From contig CM070900.1 in NCBI GenBank assembly GCA_036417435.1, forward strand, positions 37,425,496-37,489,495: a stretch of DNA of 64,000 nt, read 5' to 3'. Below the pieces are notes generated by a model, which had not been told where the DNA came from, ran no database searches, and was given only the letters and a program-made list of their open reading frames with translations. Shown here piece after piece: positions 10,146-29,443 of this stretch. Numbering within the stretch: position 1 is the stretch's first letter; every line of letters begins with the position of its first letter. A program made the position numbers and the translations under genes. The stretch comes from Inia geoffrensis. Lineage: Eukaryota > Chordata > Mammalia > Artiodactyla > Iniidae.

Positions 10146-10610
10146 TGGAAGGAGGGGGGAGATTCCCTTTCTGGCTCTCGGGGGTTGGGATATCAAGTGA
10201 AAGATCGATCCTAAATAGGCTGACCAGTCTTCTGGGGTTCCCCAGAAATGAGGGTTTCCCCAAAGTTGCAGCGCTCAAACCTGAGCGGTCCTGGGCAAAC
10301 TGGGGGCGGGTGTTGGTCACCTTATGTAAACACAGTAACAATTCCAACTGCGATAGCAATGGCCAAGGACCTCTACGGTCTTATTGACCAGGCAGAGTTC
10401 TTTACCTGGCGGGGAAGGGCGGGCCGGGATTGGAATTCCGGTGATCCAGGGCGGGCGGGTGAGGGCACACCCCGGGATTGTGTAGGGGAGTCCAGGTAGA
10501 TTCTGGAGAAAGTGACAGTGACACAGGAGGGAGAGAGGAGTCTAAGGAAGAACATCCCACACGACAACGTGTGCCAATGGCCCTGGGCCCAAGGTCACAC
10601 CTGACCAGGG
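10146..10610. other. No gene recognised
   Basis: A GC-richer unique stretch. Open frames on both strands (for example 10248-10499 plus) have no known motif. Confidence 0.45.
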
Positions 10611-10817
10611 CTTGCTTTTTTGCTTTTTTTCTAATTTACTTTTTCCCCCATGGATATGCAATTGTCCTAATGCCATTTATTGAAAACTCCTTAATTTCCC
10701 CACTTTCTGTCAGATCGAGTTCTCATCTATCTGTTTCTGGACCTTTACTCTCTACCATAGAGCTATACATCCCATCCTTCCACCACTAGGGCTGTTTCAT
10801 CACTATAACTTTATTTT
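10611..10817 (-). mobile_element. Antisense L1 fragment
   Basis: 'catggatatgcaattgtcct' and 'tgccatttattgaaaactcc' are diagnostic of antisense L1 ORF2; only about 200 bp remain. Confidence 0.7.
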
Positions 10818-10890
10818 TTATTCATGTATTTCTTTGGCCGTGCCGGGCGGCATGTGGGATCTTATTTCCCTGACCAGGGATCAGGAAGGA
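10818..10890 (-). mobile_element. Antisense tRNA-SINE fragment
   Basis: 'ggcggcatgtgggatcttat' and 'ttccctgaccagggatcagg' are the antisense SINE middle; both ends are missing. Confidence 0.75.
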
Positions 10891-11545
10891 TTTTCAGGAG
10901 AACAGTATTCTAGCTGGACCCAAATGAATGCATGTTTTGGACATATTATTTTACTACATTTCTGCTAAATTGTTTAGTCTCTGGAATAAATACCTGCAAT
11001 GACTGGCTCTTCATGAAGTAGCTCTGCTCTGGTTATCCTAGCATTATACTGAAGATAAATCTACCTTCCTGTAGTTTCCATACACTGTTGAACCAGAATT
11101 TAATTTATGCATATTAGAAGAGATTTAGACATTACATTCATATGCATGTGGTCTGAGATTGTTCGTTTTGGGGGGAGCCCCATTATAGTAGTGATTTTTA
11201 ACTAAAGAACCAACAAAAACCCTAAGTGTTTTCCTAAAAACTGAAGCTTTGGTCAAGGAACAAAGAGAAAGTGGGTGATAACTTTTTTAAAGGATATCTT
11301 GAAATTGAGGAAATTTGAGCATGTTGGATATGAAGCACACTGTGACTTTCTTTGCTATCTTGGATTTGTGTTCATAGTGTTACTTTCTCCTCTCCTCCGT
11401 TCCCCTCTTAATGGACGTAAAGAGGTTCAGAAAAGATGGTGACAGTTGATAATAGAGCAGTTTCCCATGAGAGCCGGAGTAGATGTGCTTCAGAAATTAG
11501 TCTAGGCAAATTGAGAGGAGGAAACATTTTAAGAGACAGGAATGA
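10891..11545. other. No gene recognised
   Basis: AT-rich, single-copy-looking sequence with no recognisable gene or young repeat. Confidence 0.45.
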
Positions 11546-11866
11546 GGGGCTTCCCTGGTGACGCAGTGGTTAAGAATCCGCCTGCCAGTGCAGGGGACAT
11601 GGGTTCGAGCCCTGGCCCAGGAAGATCCCACATGCCGTGGAGCAACTAAGTCTGTGCACCACAACTACTGAGGCTGCGCTGTAGAGCCCGCAAGCACAAC
11701 TGCTGAGCCCGCAAGCCACAACTACTGAAGCCTGTGCGCCTAGGGCCTGTGCTCCGCATGAAGAGAAGCCACCACAGTGAGAAGCTCGCTCACCGCAACT
11801 AGGGAAAGCCCGCGGACAGCAACGAAGACCCAACACAGCCATAAGTAAACAAATTTATTAAAAACA
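11546..11866 (+). mobile_element. CHR-type SINE, plus orientation
   Basis: Near full length: head GGGCTTCCCTGGTGACGCAG, B-box GGTTCGAGCCC, the 'cacaactactga' repeats and an A-rich tail. Target duplications AAGAGACAGGAATGA (11531) and AAGAGACAGGAATAA (after 11866) flank it. Confidence 0.95.
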
Positions 11867-12372
11867 AGAGACAGGAATAAAAGGATGTTGATTAAGATAC
11901 AGAGGAATTACGGGCAGAGTTAGTGAATGACCTCTGAAGTAGTTGAGGCTCTGTAAATATTAAGGAAAGTCAGATGTAATCATATTGGTATCTCGAATAA
12001 ATAGGATTGATGTTGCTTTTCACTGACAGGTAAAGAGTACATTTTCCATTGTATGTCCCAGTGTGACAGCAGTCTCCACATATTCAAGTGTTTTGTGGGA
12101 AAGCGGGGCTTAATACATGGAATTTCACTTTCTATAAAAAGGGGTTAGATGATAATTGCTCTTTCTTTGAAGGTGCTAGAGGCCAATAGTCTCTGAAGAT
12201 TCTTTTTGTACATAAGTATCCTTAAATCTTGGCTATCTTTGTTGAACTGTATAGTCTTGTAGGCTTGACCAGAGATCGCTTCACAATTTGTGAATTAAGA
12301 AATAAGATCCAAAAAGGTCATGACTTTTTCATGGCCTTAGATAGTTAAAACCTTTCTTACTTTCATGTTCAG

Positions 12373-12373
<1 letters not shown>
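11867..12373. other. No gene recognised
   Basis: AT-rich sequence, possibly intronic; no exon-like frame or clear repeat. Confidence 0.4.

Positions 12374-12406
<33 letters not shown>
12374..12406. repeat. (TG)n microsatellite
   Basis: About 15 TG dinucleotides. The left edge of the 1.2-kb duplicated segment falls at its end, so the tract may have taken part in the rearrangement. Confidence 0.95.
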
Positions 12407-12408
<2 letters not shown>

Positions 12409-13619
12409 TTATATATCTGTGTATATATACACACACACATATATATAGAAGGACCCAAATCCCAGAAATTGCTTACCTATGACTTGGGTTCTTTGCTGGG
12501 AATAAATCTCCCTACTCCAGGGGAGAACACTGGAAGATGGCAATAGTTTCTGTAGAATACATAAACTAACCTGTTGTTAAAAGTAGGTAAGTCAGTGAGG
12601 TTGCTTTTTTCCCCTTCTATACTTTTACTTTCTGGTTGATGGAGTTCACTTCCATCAATCGATTATATTTTAGCGTTCTAAATTGAGTCACTAAATCAGT
12701 TAAACAAGTAACTGATCTGTAAGTTACATTTAAGTCAGTGCAGTTAACTGAAACACCATCCTCTAAGTAACCTCTTCATTTCATTTTATCATTCCCTGGG
12801 AGAGCCTCCCTGTAACTTTAAAAACGTGTACTCTGCATAACCTCTTATGTATAGCTATTTGTTTGAGCTTTTACCAGATTAGCACTGCCTTATCTTGTTC
12901 ACCATTTGAAGTTCACTTTTCAGGTTAACCTTTTTTGAATAAATAATAATTTATTGAGTCAATCAAGTAAAAGTTACCTCCACCGCCCGTCTCCTTTGCC
13001 TGTCTCTCTGATCCAAATTCATATCGTGGCCTTATGGCCATCAACTTTAGTGACTGTATAGGTAGTGGGCAATGTGAAGCCTCTCCCGAACGTTGTTACA
13101 GTAACTCTAGCGTATTTTGATCTTTCTCTGACATTGATATGTGTAATTGGTACCTTTTTTTTTTTCACTTTGGTTATATGTGGGTGACAAAAATGGTAGG
13201 TGAATATGTACTTTATAAATGTGATGGGAAATCGGGGTAAATGACAAAGTCTCACTGTAGCAAATCTGGAAATTGGGCAAAAAAAGAAGGAAACACAAGA
13301 ATCCCCAAACCCAGAAACAAACCCTAATAGTATTTTTGTCATTAACCATTTGAACAAAATTATTTTGTACATAATTATTTTATTCAGAGGGTAAGTCAGT
13401 ATCTTCCCAAAGCTTAAATCAATTGTTACAGTATTTAAATGTGTAAAATTTCCACATTTTTGTTATTTTATAAAATTTTACTAGGTGAGTCTACTGTTCT
13501 TAAACCTTCCCGATCATTCACAATAAAAATAGTTTCTTTGCTTCATTACTTTTTTAAATTAAAAAAAAATTTATAAATTTATTTATTTACTTTTGTCTGT
13601 GTTAAGTCTTTGTTGCTGC

Positions 13620-13622
<3 letters not shown>
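12406..13622. repeat. Segmental duplication, copy 1
   Basis: Base-by-base comparison with 19673-20900 shows the same sequence in the same orientation, with only about ten differences in the first 1.15 kb. Examples are C/T near 12660, T/C near 12810, A/G near 12838, G/A near 13053, and a T-run of ten versus eight near 13155. The last 60 bases are the tail of an antisense SINE and are more divergent. Copy 1 stops inside that SINE at about 13622, where the DOT1L CpG island begins. The short open frames (13019-13372) are shared by both copies and do not look like a protein. Confidence 0.95.
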
Positions 13623-14990
<1,368 letters not shown>

Positions 14991-15889
14991 TAACTAGAGT
15001 TTATGATCCTATGTAGATATATTTGTTTTATTACTTAATATAGAATGGAGGTGCCATTTCAGAGATTCCTAAGATTAAAAAGAATTAACGGAATACAAAA
15101 TTACTTCGCTTGGATAACCTTCTCTTTTGTATTGTAAGCTGCTCTGATAATTATTTTGCAGTAGTAGATCTAAGGAATTAATTTCATTTTCTTGTTCAAG
15201 TGCACACATTGCCTTCATGTTATTGAAATCATATCTTAGTTGCAAATTTTATACTGCTTTTTTTCCTATGGTTTTATAGTCTTTGACAGTATTTTAATGA
15301 TTGCATATGAACTGATGTTTCACAGTTGGGGTTCAGTGTATTGTATTTTTGTTTGTAAGACCGTTGCTTTTTTGTTTTTAAGACCGTTAATTTAGTATTA
15401 GGTTATCAAAAAAAATAGTGCTATATCAGGTAAGCATATCAAATGTTTTGTAAATTACCTCTTGGAAACAACAAAATTTGAGAGTGCACCTTAGGATCTA
15501 GGCAGTAAGTTTTTGTTTCTCTGTGTAGCTGCTGATTTTAAATTCCAGCATGGTACCTTTATCACTGTTCTTCCCATCTCCACCTCCTCAATTTTATCTT
15601 CAATTAGTTGGTAGTATTTAAGCACACTCAGACTTTAACCATAAATTGTCACTAATGTTGTAGGTATAATGTCAGATTACTTTTTTGCTTTGCTTGTAGT
15701 GCTAAATGAATTTTCACACTTTCGACCTTTATTCTAGAGCCATGTTTTCTAACTAATAACATGTATCTGTTAGATGGTTATCAGAAAGTAGACGAAAAAT
15801 TTAAAATGTTTTTTTAAAATTACAAAGTACATATATACTCTTTGTAGTATTCAGACAGTATAGTAAATAGTTTGCCAGTGGTGGTCTGA
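14991..15889. other. No gene recognised
   Basis: AT-rich sequence with no exon or clear repeat identified. Confidence 0.4.
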
Positions 15890-16330
15890 ATTGGTATGTA
15901 GTTGTTTTTTTTTTCCCATAGACCCACAACACATATTATCTTGTATATTTCTTTTTGTATCATGCCTTTTTTCCAAAGATGGGATTTGTAGCATTCTACA
16001 ATTTGGTTAACTTTTGTGGAGAGTACTTTTTGTCTATTTTTATAACTTTCCTATTATCTTTGTGCAATTGTGCATGTATTTCTTTGTAATATGTCTTAGA
16101 AGTGGGATTACTGGTTATATGTGTTCATTTTAAATTAATTTTATTAAAACTGCAAAATTCCGTCTCCAAAAGGTTGTAACTATATTCCCACCAACACTGT
16201 ATTTGAAAGAGCCTTTTTCCCCCACCCCTTTAACAGTACTGGATATTATCAGTCATTTTCATTTTTGTTAATATAATAGATGAAAGACTGAATAAACTGC
16301 GTGTTTTGAACTGTTGGATATTGTCAATTT
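15890..16330 (-). repeat. Ancient antisense L1/HAL1-like remnant
   Basis: 'agaagtgggattactggtta', 'caaaaggttgtaactatatt' and 'cccaccaacactgtat' form the pattern of old mammalian antisense L1-family 3' ends, highly degraded. Confidence 0.55.
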
Positions 16331-16425
16331 CAGGGCTACCTTACAAATAAGTGCTTGGTATGTGGTAGATTCTCCATAAATGTTTGTGAAATGATTAATA
16401 TAAAGCATAATTGTATTGCTAAATT
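16331..16425 (+). repeat. L2-like fragment
   Basis: 'aagtgcttggtatgtggtag' followed by 'tccataaatgtttgtgaaat' matches an L2 3' end. Confidence 0.5.
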
Positions 16426-16429
16426 TTTT

Positions 16430-17560
16430 CAATTGAGGAATAAGTTACAATCAGTAAAAACTGGTCTTTTCATGTGTTCAGTTGTATGATTTTGGATAGA
16501 CATACACAGTCATGAAACCACCACTACAATCAAGATATATTTCCTTCCCTTCTGTCTCTAGCCCCTGATGTGATTTAGCCCAATAATTTTCATTTTTGTA
16601 GACTGGCATATCAGTAGAATCATATAGCATTAACTTCATCTTTAGGTAATATTTTGGAAACTCATTCACGTTGTTGTATATATCAATAAGTTCTTTTTAT
16701 TGCCAAGTATTTGGTTATTTGGACTTACCACAGTTTGTTCATTCACTTGGCTAATGGTCATTTTGTTGTTTCCAGGTTTTGAGTGTTTATTAATAAAGCT
16801 GCTGCAAACAACATACAGGTCTCTTTGTGGACATGTACTTCATGTCTTTTGGATAAATATGTAGGAGTGGGATTGCTGGGTAATATGAGACATGTATGTT
16901 TAATTTTATGAGAAACTGCCATACTGTTTTCCAAAGTGACTATACCATGTTTTTGTTCCTGCCAACTTTTCCCATCCTTGCAAGCACTTACTATTTTTAG
17001 ATTTTAATGTTAGCCATTAAAGGTATTTAGTGGTATGTCATCATGGTTTTAATTTGTAATTTTGAATGATTATTGATTTCATGTCTGTTTGCCATCTGTA
17101 TATCTTGATGTGGACTGTATATTCAGATCTTTTGCCCATTTAAAATTGGATTTCTTATTCTTAAGTTAGGAGAGGCCTGTCTTCTGGGAATAAATCCTTT
17201 ATTAGGTATGTATTCTACAAATATTTTCTTTCATACTGTGGCTTGTCTTTTCATTTTCTTGATGACTTTGAACAGACGTTTTACATTTTGATGTAAGCCC
17301 AATTTGTCAGTTTTTTAAAATGTTTTCTTTTTGTGTCTTATCTAAAATCTTTACTTAACCTAAGGTTATTAAGGTTTTTTCCTGTCCTTTTTCCTAGAAG
17401 CCTAGAGTTAGGTTTTACATGTAGGTCCATGGTCCATTTCAGGGTAATTTTTGTACATGGTACAAAGTATGAGTCAAACTTCCTTTTGTTTTAACATGTA
17501 GACAGCAAGTTGTTCCAAAATCCTTTTGTTGAAAAGAGAATTACTTTGGTACCTTTGAAA
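16430..17560 (-). mobile_element. Old antisense L1 (L1M-type) fragment
   Basis: Continuous antisense L1 phrases: 'aagctgctgcaaacaacata', 'taggagtgggattgctgggt', 'gccatactgttttccaaagt' and 'aaggttttttcctgtccttt'. About 1.1 kb, with many small gaps, so older than the L1s in the right half of the window. Confidence 0.8.
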
Positions 17561-18171
17561 ATAAATGGACTCTATTGTGTGGGTCTACTGTAATGCTAAA
17601 TTTTTTAGATTTATCTCTAAAAGTTCTTAGAATTACTTGTGCTAAAGCAGCTTTACTTGTTTTGTTTGGACCTTTAGTTGATCTCAAAACTCTTAACTTC
17701 ATATTGCAGTAGTATGTGTACAAGTAAATGAATGTGTACACGTATATACATTTACATATAAATAAGAACTAGAGTATAGAAGACTGACTTTTAAAATATT
17801 TTGGAATTACATGATTAGTGATTTTTTTATTCATTAGCATTCCCCCATATAAGCTTTTTTTCCCTTTCAGTTTTATTGAGATAAAATTGACATAGCACTA
17901 TATAAGTTTGTGTACAGCGTGATGATTTGACATCCACCGTGAAATGATTATCGCATAAGTTTTGAACACCATCCTCTCAGATAGATAAAAAATTAAAGAA
18001 ACAGAGAAAGTTTTTGTGATGAGAACTCTTTGGATTAACTTTCTTAACAACTTTACATATGTAACATACAGCAGTGTGAATTATATTTTATCATGTTGTA
18101 CATTACATCTTTTGTAGGAGGTTTATTCATTAGCTATTTTGTATTTTGGTAGGCTACTTCTCTTAAGAGGT
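17561..18171. other. No gene recognised
   Basis: AT-rich. A segment around 17865-17990 ('cagttttattgagataaaat') looks like a further antisense L1 3' UTR scrap. Nothing else supported. Confidence 0.4.
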
Positions 18172-18311
18172 TTTATTTTTTTTTATTTTATTTTTTTTAA
18201 TGGCTCCAGCGCATGGAATGCTGGATCTTAGTTTCCCAACCAGGGATCGAACCCGTGCCCCCTGCAGTGGAAGTGCAGAGTCCTAATCACTGGATCATCA
18301 GGGACTTCCCT
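18172..18311 (-). mobile_element. Antisense tRNA-SINE
   Basis: T-rich tail first, then 'ggatcgaacccgtgccccct' and 'ggatcatcagggacttccc'. Flanked by the target duplication CTTAAGAGG (about 18159 and 18311). Confidence 0.9.
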
Positions 18312-19672
18312 TAAGAGGTCTTTAGTATCACAGATTTGTTCAACAAATTTTTTAACCCTTTTATGTACAAAGTAATGGTAGATGCTGCAAAGACTATCTC
18401 GAGCATCTCCTGGAAGCATAACACTGCTAGGCTTATGCTCAGCATTAACTTAAAGGAGACTTCCAAACAGGAGAGGGTTGTGCCTGTGCACAGGCACACA
18501 TATTACGAGGACTAAATGTGTTAATAAAAGAGCCAAAGAAGATATATGTAGTACTGAGAGAAGAAATGATTAATCCTGCCTGAGGGACCTAGCTAAGAAA
18601 GCCAGGTCGGGTTGGGATAGGATCTTGAGTAGGCTTTTGAAAAGTGCATGAAGGAGCAATTTGTGGGTTTGAGGAGACAGTCATCTCCTAAAAATTCTTT
18701 TCTCTTTTAGCTCTGGCTTGAAATACTCACTTCTTCATTTTCTGCATGTCAGATTTCAACTCCTGTTCCAATGCAAGTGGTACATTCTTTGTGGTAGGGC
18801 TGTAGCATTTATCATATTAGATAATTGTGTTTAGGAATTCTGTCTCCCAAGCAGCAGATCAAGTCTGACGTGTTCACCTTTGTTTTTCCATGCATAGAAT
18901 CTGGCATATATATAGAAGGTATTCAGTAAATCTTGAATAAATTTGTGTTGTCCCACCTATTTACCCAGCCTGTGTTGAATGAAGTAAGACAATGGCCTAG
19001 AGTAATGATGGTAAGTGGTATAATATTCTTAGAGCGTAAACTTTGTTTAGAGAGGTGAGAAGTGTAATGGAAGATAAATTTGAAATGTTGGTTAGGGCCT
19101 TGTATGTCAGACTGGATTTCAGTGGAAGGCCTTGTACTTCAAACTGAATGCAGGTGTTTGGATTTTACTGTATACAGTGTATGCTACACATGATACAGAA
19201 GTCTGGAAGACTTTTGAGGAAGAACTGAAAGGGTCTGAATTCAGTGGGAACAGACAGGATGGGACAAATTCCAAGAAATTTTCGAGTTGTCTAGATTTTG
19301 CAGTTTGAATCTTAAAGAGGGAAAGTCACTTAGGACTAAGCTTGCAAACAAGATGGTGGCACCATTAGCAGAAATAAGGAAACTGCTTTCTCTTTATAGG
19401 GGAGGGTGCATATATTGGGTTACCTATGAGTTCATATGTGGGTATTCAGCAAGGGCTTAAAAATGTCAAATTTGAGTTCATGGCAGAAACTATGTATAAA
19501 TTTAGGTATATCTGAGAGCTGAAGCCATCTGGCAATCTGAAATTGCCACATTAGAAGATAGACCTTGAGGACTTGTGCATTTGGATGAGAAGGAAAGTTG
19601 CCTCATGGTAGAAATCTAGAAACATTAGGAGGTGAGCAACGGTGGTAGTGTAGACAGGTAAAAGACTGATAT
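18312..19672. other. No gene recognised; L2 scraps
   Basis: An L2-like 3' end occurs near 18900-18945. The remainder is AT-rich non-coding sequence without recognisable exons. Confidence 0.4.
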
Positions 19673-20900
19673 ATATTTATATATCTGTGTATATATACAC
19701 ACACATATATATATAGAAGGACCCAAATCCCAGAAATTGCTTACCTATGACTTGGGTTCTTTGCTGGGAATAAATCTCCCTACTCCAGGGGAGAACACTG
19801 GAAGATGGCAATAGTTTCTGTAGAATACATAAACTAACCTGTTGTTAAAAGTAGGTAAGTCAGTGAGGTTGCTTTTTTCCCCTTCTATACTTTTACTTTC
19901 TGGTTGATGGAGTTCACTTCCATCAATTGATTATATTTTAGCGTTCTAAATTGAGTCACTAAATCAGTTAAACAAGTAACTGATCTGTAAGTTACATTTA
20001 AGTCAGTGCAGTTAACTGAAACACCATCCTCTAAGTAACCTCTTCATTTCATTTTATCATTCCCTGGGAGAGCCTCCCCGTAACTTTAAAAACGTGTACT
20101 CTGCATAGCCTCTTATGTATAGCTATTTGTTTGAGCTTTTACCAGATTAGCACTGCCTTATCTTGTTCACCATTTGAAGTTCACTTTTCAGGTTAACCTT
20201 TTTTGAATAAATAATAATTTATTGAGTCAATCAAGTAAAAGTTACCTCCACCGCCCGTCTCCTTTGCCTGTCTCTCTGATCCAAATTCATATCGTGGCCT
20301 TATGGCCATCAACTTTAGTAACTGTATAGGTAGTGGGCAATGTGAAGCCTCTCCCGAACGTTGTTACAGTAACTCTAGCGTATTTTGATCTTTCTCTGAC
20401 ATTGATATGTGTAATTGGTACCTTTTTTTTTCACTTTGGTTATATGTGGGTGACAAAAATGGTAGGTGAATATGTACTTTATAAATGTGATGGGAAATCG
20501 GGGTAAATGACAAAGTCTCACTGTAGCAAATCTGGAAATTGGGCAAAAAAAGAAGGAAACACAAGAATCCCCAAACCCAGAAACAAACCCTAATAGTATT
20601 TTTGTCATTAACCATTTGAACAAAATTATTTTGTACATAATTATTTTATTCAGAGGGTAAGTCAGTATCTTCCCACAGCTTAAATCAGTTGTTACAGTAT
20701 TTAAATGTGTAAAATTTCCACATTTTTGTTATTTTATAAAATTTTACTAGGTGAGTCTACTGTTCTTAAACCTTCCCGATCATTCACAATAAAAATAGTT
20801 TCTTTGCTTCATTACTTTTTTAAATTAAAAAATATATATTTATTTATAAATTTATTTATTTACTTTTGGTTGTGTTGGGTCTTCGTTGCTGCACGTTGGG
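19673..20900. repeat. Segmental duplication, copy 2
   Basis: Partner of 12406-13622, offset 7267 bp, same orientation. Unlike copy 1 it runs on into a complete antisense SINE, so it shows the uninterrupted arrangement. Copy 1 shows the state after joining to DOT1L sequence. An inserted 'aatatatatttatttat' in the A/T stretch before the SINE is specific to copy 2. Confidence 0.95.
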
Positions 20901-21186
20901 CAGGCTTTCTCTAGTTGCAGCGATAGGGGGCTACCCTTCGTTGCGGTGCACAGGCTTCTCATTTCGGTGGCTTCTGTTGCAGAGCATGGGCTCTAGGCGT
21001 GCGGGCTTCAGTAGTCGTGGCACAGAGGCTCAGGAGTTGCAGCTCACGGGCTCTAGAGTGCAGGCTCAGTAGTTGTGGCACGTGGGCTTAGTTGCTCCGC
21101 GGCATGTGGCATCTTCCCGGGCCAGGGCTGGAACCTGTGTCCCCTGCATTGGCAGGCAGATTCTTAACCCCACCAGGGAAGTCCCC
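20840..21186 (-). mobile_element. Antisense CHR-type SINE
   Basis: Reads 'ggttgtgttgggtcttcgtt' and then the long GTGG/CAGGCTC-rich body, ending CCACCAGGGAAGTCCC. Target duplications TGCTTCATTACTTT lie at about 20804 and 21187. Confidence 0.95.
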
Positions 21187-21221
21187 TGCTTCATTACTTT
21201 AAATGTAGCAAATGAGAGTTC

Positions 21222-21522
21222 TTTTTGTTTTTTAATAATTTATTTATTTTTGGCTGCGTTGGGTCTTCGTTGCTGCGCACGGGCTTTCTCTAGTTTGCGG
21301 CATGTGAGCTTGTCAGTGGCTTCTCTTGTTGCGGAGCACAGGCTCTAGGCACGTGGGCTTCAGTAGTTGCCCCTAATGGGCTCTAGAGTGCAGGCTCAGT
21401 AGTTGTGGTTCACGGGCTTAGCTGCTCCGCGGCATGTGGGATATTCCTGGACCAGGGCTCGAACCCGTGTCCCCTGCATTGCCAGGCGGATTCTTAACCA
21501 CTGTGCCACCACGGAAGTCCTG
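21222..21522 (-). mobile_element. Second antisense CHR-type SINE
   Basis: A second complete antisense copy 35 bp further on, again ending in the GGAAGTCC head. Its target duplication is GAGAGTTCTTTTT / GAGAGTCCTTTTA. Confidence 0.95.
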
Positions 21523-21629
21523 AGAGTCCTTTTATGCATTAGAATTTGTTCATCTATTTGGAGGTTTTTCGGTTTTGGGGAAACTAATGGCACCTGAAAT
21601 GACAGTATCTGATTCTACTTTGTGGATTA

Positions 21630-22142
21630 ACTTTTTTTTTTTCTTGATGAGTTGGTTTGATTGTAGGTGGTACAGAATTCAAGGTAGAAGAAAGGTTGAA
21701 GAGCAGACTGGCAGGATTCTGGGATGGGTTTACTTTGACCTCACAGCTAAGGTAGAAGTGGCTAAGGATGAACTGAAGAGATGAGCCACTGTATGAACAT
21801 TTAAGGAAAAAAAATGTGCCACAGGCTCCGAGACAGCCCTTCATTTTAGCTAGAGGTGGCAACAGATGTTATGGAAGAGAGTCCAGGTGTTTACACAGCA
21901 ATGGAAGTAAGGGTCACCATCACCTGAGGCATAAAGAACAGTTTAGTTTTCACCAGAGTTCCTAATTCCACCTGTGGCCAGGGGACCCTTCCCCTTGGCC
22001 TTCACTTTTACCTCCAGCTTCTTCTGCTCCTTTTTTTTTTGTTACCGCTTGAAAGCCTTATCGTCCTCTTCCATCTCCTTGGCCTGCTTCTTGGGCTGCT
22101 TCAAGGGCTTCTTGCCAGTGTGTCTTCCCCAGACCCTGCCAC
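21630..22142 (-). pseudogene. TMA7: Processed pseudogene of TMA7 (CCDC72)
   Basis: TMA7 is a 64-residue, very lysine-rich protein associated with the translation machinery. On the minus strand from about 22142 to the stop at 21943-21945 the translation shows GKKPLKQPKKQAKEMEEDDK, then AFKR, then EQKKLE and KGKGPLATGGI. This is TMA7 without introns. A stop follows AFKR, a run of extra A's (T10 on the plus strand, about 22030) shifts the frame, and the start is degraded. About 300 bases of 3' UTR follow, ending at a minus-strand A11 tract (plus 21630-21641) taken as the poly(A) tail. It sits in the intron upstream of the G3BP2 coding exons and is an insertion unrelated to that gene. Confidence 0.88.
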
Positions 22143-22436
22143 TGGAAGCAGTTAATTATTTTTGAAAGGAGTTAGGAATTATATAAAAATGTAAGCACAC
22201 TTTTTTTTTTAATATCGAATGAGAGTTGCAAGACAGTTGAAAAAAAGAAACGGGGAACCTAATAGAGCATTATGTAAAAGTTGAGTTGGGAGTCGCTAGA
22301 ATTGTAGAGTTTTATCTGTAGGCTCCATTATGGCTGGTATCTGCTATTTTTTAAATTAAGAATAGCATCACAATTGTAATGATTATGGTGGGCTATCTTT
22401 GTGAAATTTTTTGTTTAAAGGAAACCTACTTTGAGG

Positions 22437-22570
22437 GAATTCCCTGACGGTCCAGTGGTTCGGACTCCGTGCTGTCACTGCGTAATGTGTGGGTTCGATC
22501 TCTGGTCAGGGAACTAAGATCCTGCAAGCCACGTGGTGCAGCCAAAAAGAAAAAGAAAAAGAAAAAAAAA
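22437..22570 (+). mobile_element. tRNA-derived SINE (short form)
   Basis: Head GGGAATTCCCTGACGGTCCA, B-box-like GGGTTCGATCTCTGG and tail of AAAAAG repeats. Target duplications AACCTACTTTGA (22423) and AACCTACGTTGA (22570). Confidence 0.9.
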
Positions 22571-22639
22571 ACCTACGTTGAAATTTATTTGTTAACAGGA
22601 ATTTAAACTGCATCCTGATTTATCCAGTAGATACACACA

Positions 22640-22647
22640 CGTATATA

Positions 22648-22685
<38 letters not shown>
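22640..22685. repeat. (TA)n microsatellite
   Basis: About 17 alternating TA steps, probably length-variable. Confidence 0.95.
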
Positions 22686-22899
22686 TTAAACAAGTAATAT
22701 TCAAATTTTCTTTTTTTCTCTTCCCTTTTCTCCAATTCCTAATGTTATAATTTTTACTATTTGAGGGGCTATAAACATATAAATCATTTACTTTAAATGA
22801 TGAAAGGTTGTGTTTCTATTTTTATTTTGTACTTGATTTCCTTGATGTTATCTTCGAGTTTTTGGGCTTAGAGATATTGTATCATAGCACCTAACCTAT

Positions 22900-29026
<6,127 letters not shown>

Positions 29027-29443
29027 GAATAGTGTCTGCAAGGCCAAATTTGGTCTACACTATAATGTAGTTGCAAGCTGGTTTTTTCTTCCTAGAATTA
29101 TTGTTGAAAGTAAATTTTGCTAAAGGTGTGAAAGCAGCATTTGAGAATTTACTGTGTATATGCAAAGTAAATTCTCTATGGAAAGCATTGTTTTATTTAA
29201 TTCAAAGATTGAATTTGGTTTGGCCCAAAACTGATCATTTGCTGATAATGCATTGTGTTTGGGACAACACAGAGTAAGATTTTATTTTTTGAATATGCGG
29301 ATTGTTTATAGTTAGTATTAAAGTAAACATTTTTAGTAATCCAGTTTTTAAATTATGTTAAAGAAATGCTGCTTGAGAGTATTATCCCCTCTGCCTTCTC
29401 GTTCTTAATGGACTTTTGCTTCAAAACAGCTTATTACTTATTA
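29027..29443 (+). other. G3BP2: Truncated G3BP2-type intron
   Basis: Non-repetitive AT-rich sequence directly after the fifth exon, best read as the start of the next G3BP2 intron. It ends abruptly at about 29443, where the satellite starts in the middle of its palindrome. An AATGTAGTTGCAAG-type stretch carries no exon. Confidence 0.6.

Noticed and set aside
13019..13372. A conserved gene in the 1.2-kb duplicated segment (117-codon minus frame present twice)
   Set aside because: Its presence in both copies follows from about 99% DNA identity; the frames are cut by the T-run length difference and have no known motif.
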